A DNA stretch of 64,000 nucleotides from Fragilaria crotonensis (taxonomy: Eukaryota; Bacillariophyta; Fragilariophyceae; Fragilariales; Fragilariaceae), in assembly GCA_022925895.1 (NCBI GenBank), contig JAKSYS010000158.1:38887-102886 (forward strand), read 5' to 3'. Position numbers and translations under genes: made by a program. The first letter of the stretch is position 1. Each line of letters opens with the position of its first letter. The notes below the pieces were generated by a model that did not search any database, was not told the origin of the DNA, and saw only the letters and a program-made list of their open reading frames with translations. This document shows, in pieces, positions 10,280 to 21,704 of the stretch.

Positions 10280-11128
10280 GGGGTTGAAGGACCTCATCAA
10301 TAGAGCAAAAGGCTCACATGACGTGGTGGCAATGTTGAGATGTCATTGGACCATCAGAAAGAAGTCATTGACACATACTACATCAACTTTGGGGAAGGAT
10401 TGGAGTCCTTGGGCGTACAAACGCAAGGGGACCTTGGTGGCTGGATGGCTATTCCCGTCAGCATGGGATTCAGGTAGTGTTGCTGCTGACACCAGCACCT
10501 CCAGCCGGTGGACTTGGTCCACCAAGCTGGGATTGGTGTGATGCCACAGCGTGGCGTGTATAAGCCCGGCCCTATGCTGTCTCGGTTATCACCATGAGAT
10601 ACGGAGGAGACACAACCCAGCCCCTGTGCGCCACCAGTCTTCGGTCTCCATCACCAGTGGCAGGGCCAGCACTCTGCCCAAGCTTCGGCCACCAAGTGTA
10701 GCCAGACTCGGTTAGTACAACAGTCGGCAGCAATATTAAGTTTGGCCACATGGACGGGGCCGTGGCGTGGGTTGGCGTCGTGAACAATGGTGCTGAGGAT
10801 GTGCATGGCCTCGCAAGAAGCATGGGGGAAATTTCTTGATATATGACCAGAAACAATTATCAACGACAAGGTGCGGGCGCCGATCTTGCTGCGGCACCAT
10901 GATGCCCAAGAATGGTGGAATGCACAGGTTTGCCAAGGCCTGGATGGCCTCATATGGGAGGAGAATCCAGTATCCCTGAGAACAAAGTCCAGCATCTTGT
11001 CTGCCATGAACTGTCCTTTGCCACATGAGGACTGGTGGGGTCCCCAAGTGATGGCATAACCCTCTAATGCGGCTGGCTTCAGCAAGAAGGTGATGTAAAA
11101 AAGAAGGAAGGGATGCTTTGTGATCCAA
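10280..11128 (-). pseudogene. Reverse transcriptase remnant of the DIRS-like element
   Basis: Pieces in several frames match consecutive RT blocks. Near 10.9-11.0 kb is LGIMVPQQDRRPHLVVDNCFW. Near 10.75-10.8 kb is NPRHGPVHVAKLNIA. At about 10346-10375 lies CVNDFFLMVQ, the decayed form of the catalytic YVDD box (Tyr to Cys, first Asp to Asn). SIDEVLQPLTPTG follows near 10.28 kb. Stops and frame changes separate the blocks, so no functional product is possible. Confidence 0.7.
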
Positions 11129-11130
11129 TC

Positions 11131-12510
11131 ATGTCTTTACTTTAACAAATATATTTGAAGGGTCTCGCCAGTGGGCATTGATTAACTTTTCCCAGCCACA
11201 TCAGTGCAAATGCTCTGCATTCAGATCAGCTTAGGCGGTTTGCGGTGAGCTCTTAGTGCATTTTGTATCCCTTAGCAGGGGCGCAAGGTGATTGGCAAGA
11301 ACTCGGAATGGTGCATTAAATACCCAAGGTGCTTTAAGCTCAGCTTTTCTGCATTAAACCATGTAGTGTGCACAAACTCCAACGTTACTGTGTATGCTGA
11401 GTACTGTATGAAATGGCTAGGATGCTAGGATGACCCGTTTAATGCAAATAGGGTAAAGAGCCGGAATGGTGCTGGGTCCTCTTGTCTGGCAATCAACATT
11501 TGTGTAGTACTATCTCCACCCGTAAGGGTGGAGACCGATGAGTGAGCGGATTCAGAGATGGTCGTCGATGGTGCATTTCTTGGGATGGGTGCACCAGCGT
11601 ACGCTTCCTCCGGTGGGCAGGATACTGAGATACTAATTGCCGGGTATGGCAACCCAGTTCGCCAATTAATGAAACGTTACTCGCTCTCCTTAAGCAACAT
11701 GGTCTGTCAACAAAGGGAATTGAATACATGTGACTCTGTCCACCATTCTTGTTCCTACTACCTGCTCAAGGTTTTCCTGGGCACTTAACTGCACGGCTCT
11801 CACGATGCGTGCATAGAAGGTGTTTGCAACATGCAGAATTCCCGCTACTAGGGCAAAATGCTCGAAAACGAAAGGTGCCATGATGTTCTGAAGGCTGATT
11901 GCTACATCCCAAATTTCTTCAACTAAAGGGTGGGTGGGTCAACCTCTTGGAAGAGCCCTTGACATAGGGGGACTGCATGTCAGCGTGGCAGTGATGCACA
12001 CCTCCGAAAGCAACATCGTGTGAGAACTTCACTTTCTTCTTTTCGGGATTGGCATGATTGTCCGACAACAAAGTTGCACTCTGTTGTCCCTGGAAGAGTT
12101 GATTCGAAATGCTGGCCGCTGTTACAGCCTGGAAGTGGCTGGCGCCTCCACAGTAGGATGACACCCAGAAAGGTCTGACAACTGGAGGTAAGGTCATCGG
12201 CTCTTTGCTGACCATCAAACTGAAACCCCACCACATCAAGTATTTTAGGGTGATGGTGATCACTGGCTTATGCAGTTCCAAGCCAGGAGAGTCCCCTTGC
12301 TGTAAAGACCTATTGAAACTCTTGGGACAGCACACCACCAGTGTGCTGTTTGCTCTTTGCACAATTGGCCAATCTCATCCAAATGGGTGCCACATCACCC
12401 TCAGGGTGGTTTACCTTGCCGTATTGCGTGAGGGTGGCATAATAGTATGTCTCTGTTAACAAGAAGTTGACATCATCTTTTGTTCTCTGGCGGCTCTGGG
12501 GCACCTTCCC
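11131..12510 (-). other. Possible gag-like upstream part of the DIRS-like element
   Basis: Minus-strand frames of 60-147 codons (for example 11919..12362 and 11690..11881) lie directly upstream of the RT remnant and share its CpG-poor composition. They hold stretches such as KKKVKFSHDVAFGG, but I recognise no domain. The assignment to the element rests only on position, strand and composition. Confidence 0.3.
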
Positions 12511-15500
12511 CGTCTTCTCCGGCCGCGACGGTCTCGTGACTCTCGGTGAGTGCTCAAAGTGTGTCTAAAGGCGTGGCGGTGGTACCTCCTCCACCAGCGC
12601 CACCGGTGACAAGCCCGGAAAGATCATGCTGTTATTGCATTCCAGCATTACTCAGCTGATAGTAGGGCAAATAATGCTGGAAACACCACCAACAATAACA
12701 CCAAACAATGGCACTGCTGTGTTGATTTATCCATCAATCCCACTACGCACACATACCGTCAATATACGCAACACATCTGTGTGACTTTCTGATGCTGGAA
12801 AGAGAGAGGGATTTGCTTGGAATGACATGGTGTCGAGTGTGATTGTGAAGAGTACTAGCTAAGCTCATAAAAGCTTCTATTCACTTTGTTGTCAAAATAC
12901 TATCTATTGGTTGAAGCAGCAGGGCATATCACCGTGTTGTCATGGAAGTAACCATTGAAATGCTTGATATGCATTCATTGAAGCACCTTGTTCCATGATA
13001 TTGTCTCCACATTTGGTGCAGTTCAGTCTCGAATACGACTCGTAGATTTCAGGTCATTTTGAACATTTTCATCATAATTGTCGCGATTTGCTCATCCTTT
13101 CTGCTTGTGTTGAAACAAGATCCTATCACGCAGACACCCAACACTTCAGGCAGCCGGGTAAATTCACTGATATCAGAGGAACAAATCTGCTGGATCAACA
13201 CCATTTAAATTCACCGACTTTCAACTCCCATCATTGTGATGGCTCTCCATTTTCGACCTGACGTTTAGTCCATCAAGCAACATCAAGTAGAATGCTTTGA
13301 AGTGAACAAGAATATGCCTTTCGGATGTATCTGCTACTTTTGTGATGTGCATACACCCATTGTAAGCAGGACTCTCCATCAACCCTTCAGCATTCCAGAA
13401 TTGAACTCAATGTCCTTTAGCATGGACTCCAGATGTTCTTGTGAAAATTTGTTATTGGCTCAATTTGTAGAATTAGTGAGTGGATTGCTGCTAAATTTTG
13501 TGTTGGGGTACAAGTTTTGTTTCTTGCAAGTATTGGCCTAAACAGGACAAATGGTTTTGACGACGGATATGTCAGGCCCTCTAAATGTTGGAGCAACAAA
13601 CAGCAACAAAACGCATTGAAAATGTTTGACCAAGGATATGTTACACTTGGCAATGGGTACTGAGGGGTAGTAGCTAGGATTATTGTCACAAAAGGAAATC
13701 ATGTGGGAGAAGCAAAAGTAGAATATGAGATTGGATGAATGCATGCTTTATTGAGATAGTACCACTCGATATTCTGTACTTCTATACGAGCGGCCTTCGT
13801 AACAGACCCAAGGATAGCTAGCTACAGGTAGCGCCGTTTTCTCTTCTGCGGCTGTACTTGATTATGTTTGTACTCCACTCACGCTGGTAAACACAACCCT
13901 GGGATGGGAGGTTGCAGGTATCGCAATACTAGGCTTGGCAACGACGTGGGAAGAGAAAACTGCTAGCTACTAGTAGTAATGAATACGTGGTCCATCGCCC
14001 TTTCACAACTAGACAAACTTGAAGTAGTAGCTAAGGTGGGTGATTGATATGCAAAATTACGGAGAACATAATACACATCTCTCCTCCTGATATGGAATTC
14101 GACCCCAAGAAGCTGTGGTTGTTGCTTGTTGATAGGTAGTGAGGGTTTGGTTCATTTATGGTTGACTCCTATGGTATTGTTGTTTGAAGAGCAGCAAAAG
14201 CGTTAATCAGATATAGTTTGAAGATTCTTGCTGGATTAGAACGTCTGGGTAGGTCATCCAGCTGACTTGGAGGGATGTACTTGTTTTTACTAGAAGTTGA
14301 TTGCTGACTTCTGCCAACAATGCATGTTGACAGCATGCTGCACCATTTCAGCAAGCTACCAGGTCATGATGGTGTTGATTGCAAAAACATTATGTGCATT
14401 ATGGGTAGACTATTATTGTAGAGAGTCTCAGTTCCTTCATCTTTGGTGGTTGCTGTGTCATAAATTGCAATGTGGTGGATAGGATCTAGATTGCAATCTC
14501 CTCAAGCAAGCAAATGACGACCTGGGCTATTACATGACAATACTGTGAATGCTGATGTTGCGTCAGTCTCAAACTTTCCAGGCCGCCCGATTCCCATCAT
14601 TTGTTGTGTGCTGAATGTCACCAATATCCACTCATGGGAGTGTTGGTGTGCCCCAATTGTTTGAGCAATATGGGGTACCGCCTGTGAATCACATAGACCA
14701 AGAATGCGGTTGCATTTCCAAATCAGGCGAGAAAAATCAGAGCAAAGTACATATCTAGCTTCCACTGGAGGTTTAAGTTTCAAAACTATTCTACTTTTGT
14801 GTGCTGGTGGCTTTATGGCATGACGACAACAGTAGCTTGCTATTTTTTAGTAGCACAGAGATTAGTAGCGAGATCTGTGTTGAGTCTCGATTCCACTAAG
14901 TTTCTCTGTCAGGACGGAAACTGAGAAACATAATTAGAAGTCGAATTACTAGAGATCCGGGTTTTCATGAAGCAAAGAGGGAAATTTTCACAAAATTCCA
15001 GGACATGCTTGTTGTTAGTACCTGCTAGTGCTTAAAGCATGGCGGATTTGTTGAAGAGTTGAGCACTGTTCTATGTTCCATGAAATCTGCCATGTCAAAC
15101 ATTAGTTTATGATTGAAATGCTGTGATTGAGACACCAGAGCCCTGGTATTGCAATCCTTTTGTTGACTGCTTTTGAACTTAGAAGACATCAAATTGAGCA
15201 CATGCAAAGAGCTTTGATAAGGTAAACTTAGTCAAAAGAAGCAGCTTCAAGTTTTCATTTAAAGTCCCCAAAGTTGACTATGACTCACTGTTTTTGCTGG
15301 ATTCATTATTGCGTTGTCTCAGAACCGGTTGTGAGTGCAAAGAGCAGAATGGTAAGTGGAAACAAGACTCTACCCAGATCTCCCTATATTACAAGAAGTG
15401 TTCTGCCTGTCTGATGTCCTTTTTTTCATCCCACTAGGTGGGTTGAAAAGAGAGTGCAGCACCTTTGGCATCTCTCCTGAGACTGCAAGTCAAGTGTCCA

Positions 15501-16423
15501 CATCTATGAAAGGCTGGTGCAGACAAAATGATCCTCTTGTTCCTTCATTACATTTTTTTAAAGAAAAGTAAGTTGAGAAGAAGGCTCCTGCTAGGGGGCT
15601 GGTTTGATTGTAAAGAATTCAGGTACATGTACCTGGTACCTGGTATTACAAGCAACGGCATGCATCATCATTGAATTACCCTTGATTTCTCGACGTCACA
15701 CGCTCATTAGATGTACTTATACATACCACATACCTCATACACATGCTCATACATCTCTACTAGTAGTGGTATGGTTATGGCTAACTCCAGGTTTCTCGGA
15801 TATGTCACCTTCCATAATCTTGTGACGTATTAAGAACCCGGATATTCAGAATGTCTCTGGGGGAGTGATGGTTCAAGCTCGTGGGAAGGTTCGGAATCAG
15901 AATAAATTTAGCAATATTTATTTAGTAATGAAACCGTCATTTGCCTGACGTACCTGAGTGACCACGAGCCATGAGATCTCAGTTAACATCAAGTAGTCTA
16001 AATAGTAAGAAGTGCCTACTCCCTTGCATAACCAGTACTCTCCCTACTGTAACACAGCGTTAATTTTTGCAGACTTTACCAAACCACGTCATTCGTTTAA
16101 AACTTCATATTGAAACTCTAAGTACGTACTACGAAGATGCTCAGGATCAAGTACGCACCTAAGCTGCTGTTGTCGTAACTGTCTGACTTAATTGTCTGCT
16201 CGAAGTACAAATGTTAGGTACAGTAGTCGTAGTTATCGAACGTAAGTGCCATCTGTCGTGATGAAAAGCCCGCCTCAGTACAGGATTATGGCTTAAAATC
16301 CTTTCACATCTCATCAACCACAATCTCCTGTTGAGACTACCAGGTACAATCCTTTCATATCTTATCAATCACTACGTGCAGAATCGCATCCCAGGTGTCA
16401 AGTTCTCTACATCATCACTCATA
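12511..16423. other. Large gene-free block of unknown content
   Basis: About 3.9 kb with only short open frames on both strands, none with a recognisable domain. The first 3 kb is CpG-poor like the neighbouring retroelement fossil, which suggests old repeat sequence. From about 15.6 kb the texture changes to ordinary intergenic sequence with GTAC and ACATAC motifs. No RNA gene, tandem array or terminal repeat was found. The last few hundred bases should include the promoter of the downstream gene. Confidence 0.45.
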
Positions 16424-17371
16424 ATGATGTTTTCTGATTCGATTACCTCTGAGACCACGTTCCAGGAAGCGTGTGCAGACGAAGTCTCTGACGGTTCCTT
16501 AGGTCCAGTGTCGAGAAGACCAGCCAAGAAAGCCTATAAACGTCGCGTTGTATGCAAGGCACGTGGCTTGTCAAAGAAACACAACGCAGAAACCGCTTAC
16601 TTTGAAATTCAAGCGAACGCTCCCCACGGATTGCTGCTTAGTTGTTCTCATTCTGAATGCATGGCTTCAGGGCGAAAGTTTAGATACTGCCAAGGTATGT
16701 TTTCTAAATAAAATGACAATCGGGAGTGATCAATGCCATATCTCTCTCTTATGCTCTTTCCTGTCGACATAGTATGTGCTATGCCCGTCGCCAAGCGTAA
16801 CTTTCTCCTCAGGCATGGACACGGTTTGTTTCAAACCAGTAAGGAATTGAAGGAAGAAGTCGACGAAGTGTGTGATTCTCTTCTTCAGGAAGACGTCTGT
16901 CAGCCATGCGTCGGATCTTCCGAGGGCGAGGACGTGAAACCCCACCATCGCCGCGTTGTCAGCTTTGAAGGGCGCCGGAGGCGACTGGAAGGGCAACTTG
17001 ACGCCGAAGAGCAGGAATGGCTGCACTTACTTCATCAACGTCCTGATGTCGAAGATGAGCCAAAAATGCTTGAATGGATGGAAAAGATTATGAAGATTTC
17101 AGAGCAGAAGCGAGCTCAACTCAAGAAAGCGTCAGGGTCAAAGGATGAGGCGACAACTATGAACGCGAGTGTGCTTGAAACCAAGGCAACCACAACTGCT
17201 GAATCAAGGAGGAATTCCACAATTCACGCGTTAGAAAACGTGGCTCAAGGCAGCGATGCACCTATCGCTGCGGATGTCTCGGGGTATGCCACATTGTTTG
17301 AGGAAATTGATATCGAGAACTTGTTTAACTTCGAACAGTCAACTGGAGGCGTTGAAACGGGAAATAAGTAG
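16424..17371 (+). CDS. Conserved Cys/His-motif protein of unknown function
   Basis: A two-exon gene: exon 1 at 16424..16694, a predicted GT-AG intron of 78 bp at 16695..16772, and exon 2 at 16773..17371, giving 289 residues. The splice joins the block C-SHSE-C-MASGRKFRY-C-QV-C-AMPVAKRNFLLRHGHG, a compact Cys/His cluster that looks metal-binding. I recall this (C..GRrFRYC..C..PVAKRNF..RHgHG) as a motif common in diatom proteins of unknown role. The N-terminus before it is basic. The C-terminal half is acidic and coiled-coil-like (EEQEWLHLLHQRP, then EWMEKIMKISEQKR) and ends in a Phe/Glu-rich segment. Two adjacent ATGs (16424, 16427) open the frame; nothing upstream in frame starts with ATG. 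A nuclear or regulatory role is possible but unproven. Confidence 0.75.
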
Positions 17372-17528
17372 TCACGGACCAACGCTCGATAGAATTACGC
17401 TTACAAGTATCATACGAAGGTAAGACCCAGAATTCAGGATAGGCAATCGAGCGGTAATAGGTCAATGTTTTTCGCACTGCGTTTCCAAGAAGGATAGGTG
17501 CACTTCAACTAGAGTTTGATAACAACTA

Positions 17529-19001
17529 TCAATCTATGACGGAAGCTGCCCCGTATGCCACAGTGATATCAGGGTCAATATGAGTATTCAAGTTTTCCGT
17601 TTGCATCGCATCTTGGACCAGTTTTCGAATTTGAGGCATTCTAGTAGTGCCCCCCACCATAACGACTTCATGGACGTCTTTGGGTTCAAGTGTTAGATCG
17701 TTTAGCAGTCTCTGGATAGGAAGGACTGAACGCTCGTACAAGGGTTGCACCGCTTCGTCGTACTGTTCCAGTGATAGAGTCAGATGAACTGGATGGAGGG
17801 ATGAACAAAAATCCTCGATCGATTGGGGTTTCTTCACCAGACGAGTAGTTAAACATGATGATTCAACCTTGCCGAGTCCTGACGAAAGCTCTATCTTGAG
17901 CTTTTCCCCTATCGTATGCAACGATGACAGCGTGCAGAGTGGCGTTGTTTTCAGAATAGGGCAGGCCGCCATCAGCGCGACTTCCAAATCGTCATTGACA
18001 GCACCCATGGCGTGTAACTCGAGAAGAGCCGAAGCGACCGGAACCACATCGATCTGCATTTGCAATATCTTGGCCACGGCATCGTCAAAGTCAGCACCGC
18101 CCAGGAGCTCATCGCCGTCACTTCCCATCACATCCGCAAAACCTTCTGTAACGTGCAAGAGACTCACATCCAGCGTGCCACCACCAAAGTCATAGACGAG
18201 AATATATTCCACGCCCTCCTTTTTGTGTAACCCATACGCCAGAGCTGCTGCAGCAGGTTCCTCAAGGATTCGCGTCACTGTGATTCCAGCATCAGTGAAC
18301 GCCTTAGCAGTGTCTTGGCGTTGTCTGGCTGTAAACTTGGCTGGCACGCAAATGACGGCTGATTTAACATTGTCGTGATTCAAAAAGAGGTGTGTGATTT
18401 CTATCATGTAGTTGACGATGTAGGAACCAACTTGAGAGGGAGACAAAGACAAAGTAGCATGGTCATGGGAGACCAACATGCCGATGGTGTCGTCGTCGTT
18501 GGACACAATTCGAAATTCAACCTCATCCTGCATAGTGGAAATAACGCGATCGGAGCTGTTCCGACCCAAGAGCCGTTTGGCGTGATAGATTGTTTGATGA
18601 GGATGGCTGTCAATGCGTTGTTTGGCAGCCTGCCCTACAAGAACATGAGTTGGAGGAGGCAATAGCTTGGACTTCGTCTTCTTCACTCTGGTACGCTCGC
18701 TGGGCTCTAGAAATGACACCACCGAAGGAATGATGCTCGAATTTGTTTGAGGATCAACAATACACGTAATCTCGCCAACGCTCTTTGACGGCGCTTGCAC
18801 GCATATCACACTGTTTGTTGTCCCAAGATCAATGCCCGCCGTCGTGGCACGGCCTCGGAAGCCGCTCTTGGCCATTATGGCACAGATTAGAACGCCAACC
18901 CCGATCAATGATGGAAGCAAGGCAGACATGCCTCCACTGGACGCACTGCCTTGGTGCTTTTCCAGTGAAGCCGACTTTTTCTTGGGTTTTCGAGTCGTCA
19001 T
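17529..19001 (-). CDS. HSP70-family protein lacking the substrate-binding domain (STCH/HSPA13-like)
   Basis: A 490-residue HSP70 relative consisting of an N-terminal membrane anchor or signal peptide (SALLPSLIGVGVLICAIMAKS) followed by the nucleotide-binding domain only. Phosphate-1 (AGIDLGTTNSVICVQ), phosphate-2 (VYDFGGGTLDVSLL) and adenosine (VMVGGTTRMPQIRKLV) motifs are intact, so ATP binding is expected. The beta-sandwich and lid domains of canonical HSP70 are absent, and the protein stops right after the ATPase (AYGAASVID). This is the plan of HSPA13/STCH, an ER-associated chaperone relative. The start is chosen at 19001. A later Met at 18929 would place the hydrophobic stretch at the very N-terminus as a signal peptide, and the longer frame to 19169 is probably 5' UTR. 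It converges with the Cys/His-motif gene. Confidence 0.9.
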   Translation of the reverse strand: MTTRKPKKKSASLEKHQGSASSGGMSALLPSLIGVGVLICAIMAKSGFRGRATTAGIDLGTTNSVICVQAPSKSVGEITCIVDPQTNSSIIPSVVSFLEPSERTRVKKTKSKLLPPPTHVLVGQAAKQRIDSHPHQTIYHAKRLLGRNSSDRVISTMQDEVEFRIVSNDDDTIGMLVSHDHATLSLSPSQVGSYIVNYMIEITHLFLNHDNVKSAVICVPAKFTARQRQDTAKAFTDAGITVTRILEEPAAAALAYGLHKKEGVEYILVYDFGGGTLDVSLLHVTEGFADVMGSDGDELLGGADFDDAVAKILQMQIDVVPVASALLELHAMGAVNDDLEVALMAACPILKTTPLCTLSSLHTIGEKLKIELSSGLGKVESSCLTTRLVKKPQSIEDFCSSLHPVHLTLSLEQYDEAVQPLYERSVLPIQRLLNDLTLEPKDVHEVVMVGGTTRMPQIRKLVQDAMQTENLNTHIDPDITVAYGAASVID

Positions 19002-21212
19002 ACTTGCTGTCGAAAGGTTGAGAATGGTGTACGCACCAACGCGGTCGCGTTTTCGTCTCCGTTGGCGAACGCATAGCTCTTTGGTCGGCTTCATCCTTGC
19101 TTCGTCTGTCAAACACATGCAGCAACGATCTCTTCTGTACAATGGAGAGCTCAAAATGAAAGAATGCAACTCAATTTCCTTCGCCGTTGCTCTATTCGCC
19201 AGGTGGAGCCCAGGACCAAGAACGCGGTGTGACGAGTTTTTCTCGTTTTCGTGTATGCATACCGCTGAGTCTGCTCTCGGATGCCGCGCATGTCATGCCA
19301 TACTTGCATCCGGTACTGGTACCTGGTACCTGTACTGTACTTCTCACTTGTACACGTGCGACTCGTACTCCATAGACAGTACATACAAGTACATGATGTG
19401 CTATGGAGCTATGGATAAAAGATCTTCATACTTAAGTATTTGAAGTGGTATCACTGGTACGAGTACGAAGTACAGTACTGAGTACTGAGAAGTAGTGCTT
19501 GGTACATCATACTGGATGGGAGTACGGGTCTTAATTCTAAATGTCTGCATGTCGAGGTCCAGCGCCTTGGTACAAGTGCAGTTCATTTTTGACATGTACT
19601 CCAGTACTGTAGAACTGTAGTAGCAGTACTTGTACGTTCATTGGAGCTTGGAGCTCAATGGGAGTGTGTGAGCTCTATGGGACCTCTACTGGTACAGTAC
19701 ATAGGACTCACTCATACTCAGTACCGGTACAAGCATAAACTAGATAGTGAGACGACAAAAAATAAACACCACCGAAAAATCGTCCTTTTGGCTTCAAAAT
19801 GTACCAAACGATGCAGAATCTTCCCGTCCACATGCTCAATCAAAAACATTTGGAAATAGAGTGTTATTGATGAAGTTATGTTTAATCGACTTTTTCGGAA
19901 CCCGGAGGAACTAAACTAAATAACGAGACACTCGTATAATTTACAGTACATTCTACACGACTTGAAAGTGGAGAAAACTTGACAACAATGCAAGCTATCG
20001 TACTTTGTTGCAAATTGATACAGCAAAGTGGTATTTTTGAGTCAAAACACTTGAAACATGATAAGAACTATAATTTTAATAGGCCTGAACATTCAAATGG
20101 GTGTGGGAGATGGAGTTCATCATCGTTTGAGCTCATTCATTGGTGAGAGCCATCACGATGGAGTTTGTCGTCTGACCCGCGAAAAATTTAGCAGAACAAA
20201 ATGTTTCGAGAGAAAAATTTAGCAGTACAAACGTTCGTAGAAGAAAAATATTTTCTTCGCCATCACAGCATCAACCTCAAACCATCATCACAACAAAAAT
20301 GGTAGGCTTTGAGCACCCTTTTTGCAATGAATGACATACCATTATCACTGCATCTTTATTGATGCACCTCTTTGAAGCCCTTCATGTTTTTCAGTGATGC
20401 ATTGCAAATTGGTTGCAAGCATTGCTTCCTTTGCATTGACATGTGAGTATGAAAGAGCAATTGATGTCAGGAAATTTTATGTGTCGCGAAAAAAATTACC
20501 GCGAACTTCGGTCGGAGATAACTCCTGAGCCAAGGTGACTATGCCAAAAGTAGCTACAGAACCTAACCACCAAATAACGTTAAGAACAACTTTTAAACGC
20601 ACGAAAATCGAAGTCAAAGTGCGTCAATACGGTGTTTGAGACGTGTAAAGAAAGTGTCTCACTACTGCCTGACAACAAACCGTCTCCCTATCTAGTTTAT
20701 GCTTGTAGTATTGTACCAGGTCGTACCAGCTACCTTGTACCATGCACTCAGTGCAAGTGCTCAGTACCTGGTACTGTATTGAAGTGTAGCTTACTGCATC
20801 GTTCTGAACGGGGACCTGGACTCGTCGACCGTCGACTCATAGTCCGTACTCGTACTCGAGTACTCGGAGTAGACCGTAGACACTATACCGCAGACTTCTC
20901 ATGCCTCATTAACAGTGCACAGTTTCATCATGCTGCATACTGCATACCGCATGCAGCATGGCGAATGAAGCAAGCCTCCCACACCCTGCGTGCGTGTTTT
21001 AGTACCAGTGTTCTTGTGAGTTCTTCTCTCTGCGCAATGCATTAATGCCGCACCTACCGGTAGCTACCGGTAGTACTCTAGCTAGTACACTGTTCGAACT
21101 GGACAAGATACACGGAGTACCGTGGTACTTGTACTGTAGCGCTAGGTGAACAGTGTACTCTGAAATACTGCTACCGGAACATGGTATGGCATGCTGCATC
21201 GCAGATATTGTG
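19002..21212. other. Intergenic region with two GTAC-rich tracts
   Basis: About 2.2 kb between the HSP70 gene and the copia insertion, with GTAC-dense tracts at about 19310-19730 and 20700-21180. The middle (19.8-20.6 kb) is AT-rich and contains two near-copies of GAAAAATTTAGCAG at about 20180-20225. No coding frame has a recognisable domain. Confidence 0.45.
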
Positions 21213-21218
21213 AACATG

Positions 21219-21689
21219 TGTTGAGATGTTCCAGATCTCTGCAACAGTACTTACACTTCCGGTGCGCAGTACCACGGTAAATCTACCAGCTAGTAGTTTG
21301 ACAACACTATAAACCCTTGTTTGTTTTCCCTTCTGCAATGTTGTGACTACTTTAGATTACTCCTATCAATCCTCCCAGACCTCTTGGTCTTACCAAATTG
21401 ATCTTGCTTCTTGGAAGTAACCTTCTTAGCCTTGTTCTTCACTTCAATCCATGCATTTTCATTAATTATTTTTCTCGCACCGTTGATTCCTTTCGTTTCG
21501 ATCGTACCAGTTAATCTTGCATGTTGGACCTCATCCGTAGGAATTCGTATTCCATTTACGAATCCCGAATAAATATTCTTGAACGAATCTTCCAGATTTC
21601 GCACGACTGTCGGTCGTGCGTACTGCACTGTCATAGCAGTCCCGTTTCCACTGCTACTGTCGCTTGTCAGTAAACGCTTATCCTCGACA
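21219..21689 (-). repeat. 3' LTR of the copia element
   Basis: 471 bp, identical as read to 26847..27317. It is the 3' LTR because the element is transcribed on the minus strand. It holds a 95-codon minus frame with no recognised domain. Confidence 0.95.
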
Positions 21690-21699
21690 TCCTCCCTCC
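21690..21699 (-). promoter_or_regulatory. Polypurine tract
   Basis: On the element strand GGAGGGAGGA directly abuts the 3' LTR. This is the expected position of the RNase H-resistant primer for plus-strand DNA synthesis. Confidence 0.75.
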
Positions 21700-21704
21700 A
21701 ACAT

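Larger units (their letters stand above)
8020..11130 (-). mobile_element. Degenerate tyrosine-recombinase (DIRS-like) retroelement
   Basis: On the minus strand, short overlapping frames broken by stops and shifts line up in one order: reverse transcriptase, then RNase H, then tyrosine recombinase. That order defines DIRS-type elements and differs from copia, which has integrase before RT. The match is to a large RT/YR protein family of stramenopiles and fungi that I recognise from its motifs. The block is very poor in CpG: I count three between 8821 and 9540. Flanking genes have several per 60 bases. This is what long-term decay of methylated cytosine leaves. No terminal or split direct repeats were identified, so the ends are approximate. 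An upstream gag-like part may extend to about 12.5 kb. Confidence 0.7.

Noticed and set aside
15356-15571. Short plus-strand frame in the gene-free block
   Set aside because: No recognisable domain and no supporting splice structure; composition like the surrounding non-coding sequence.
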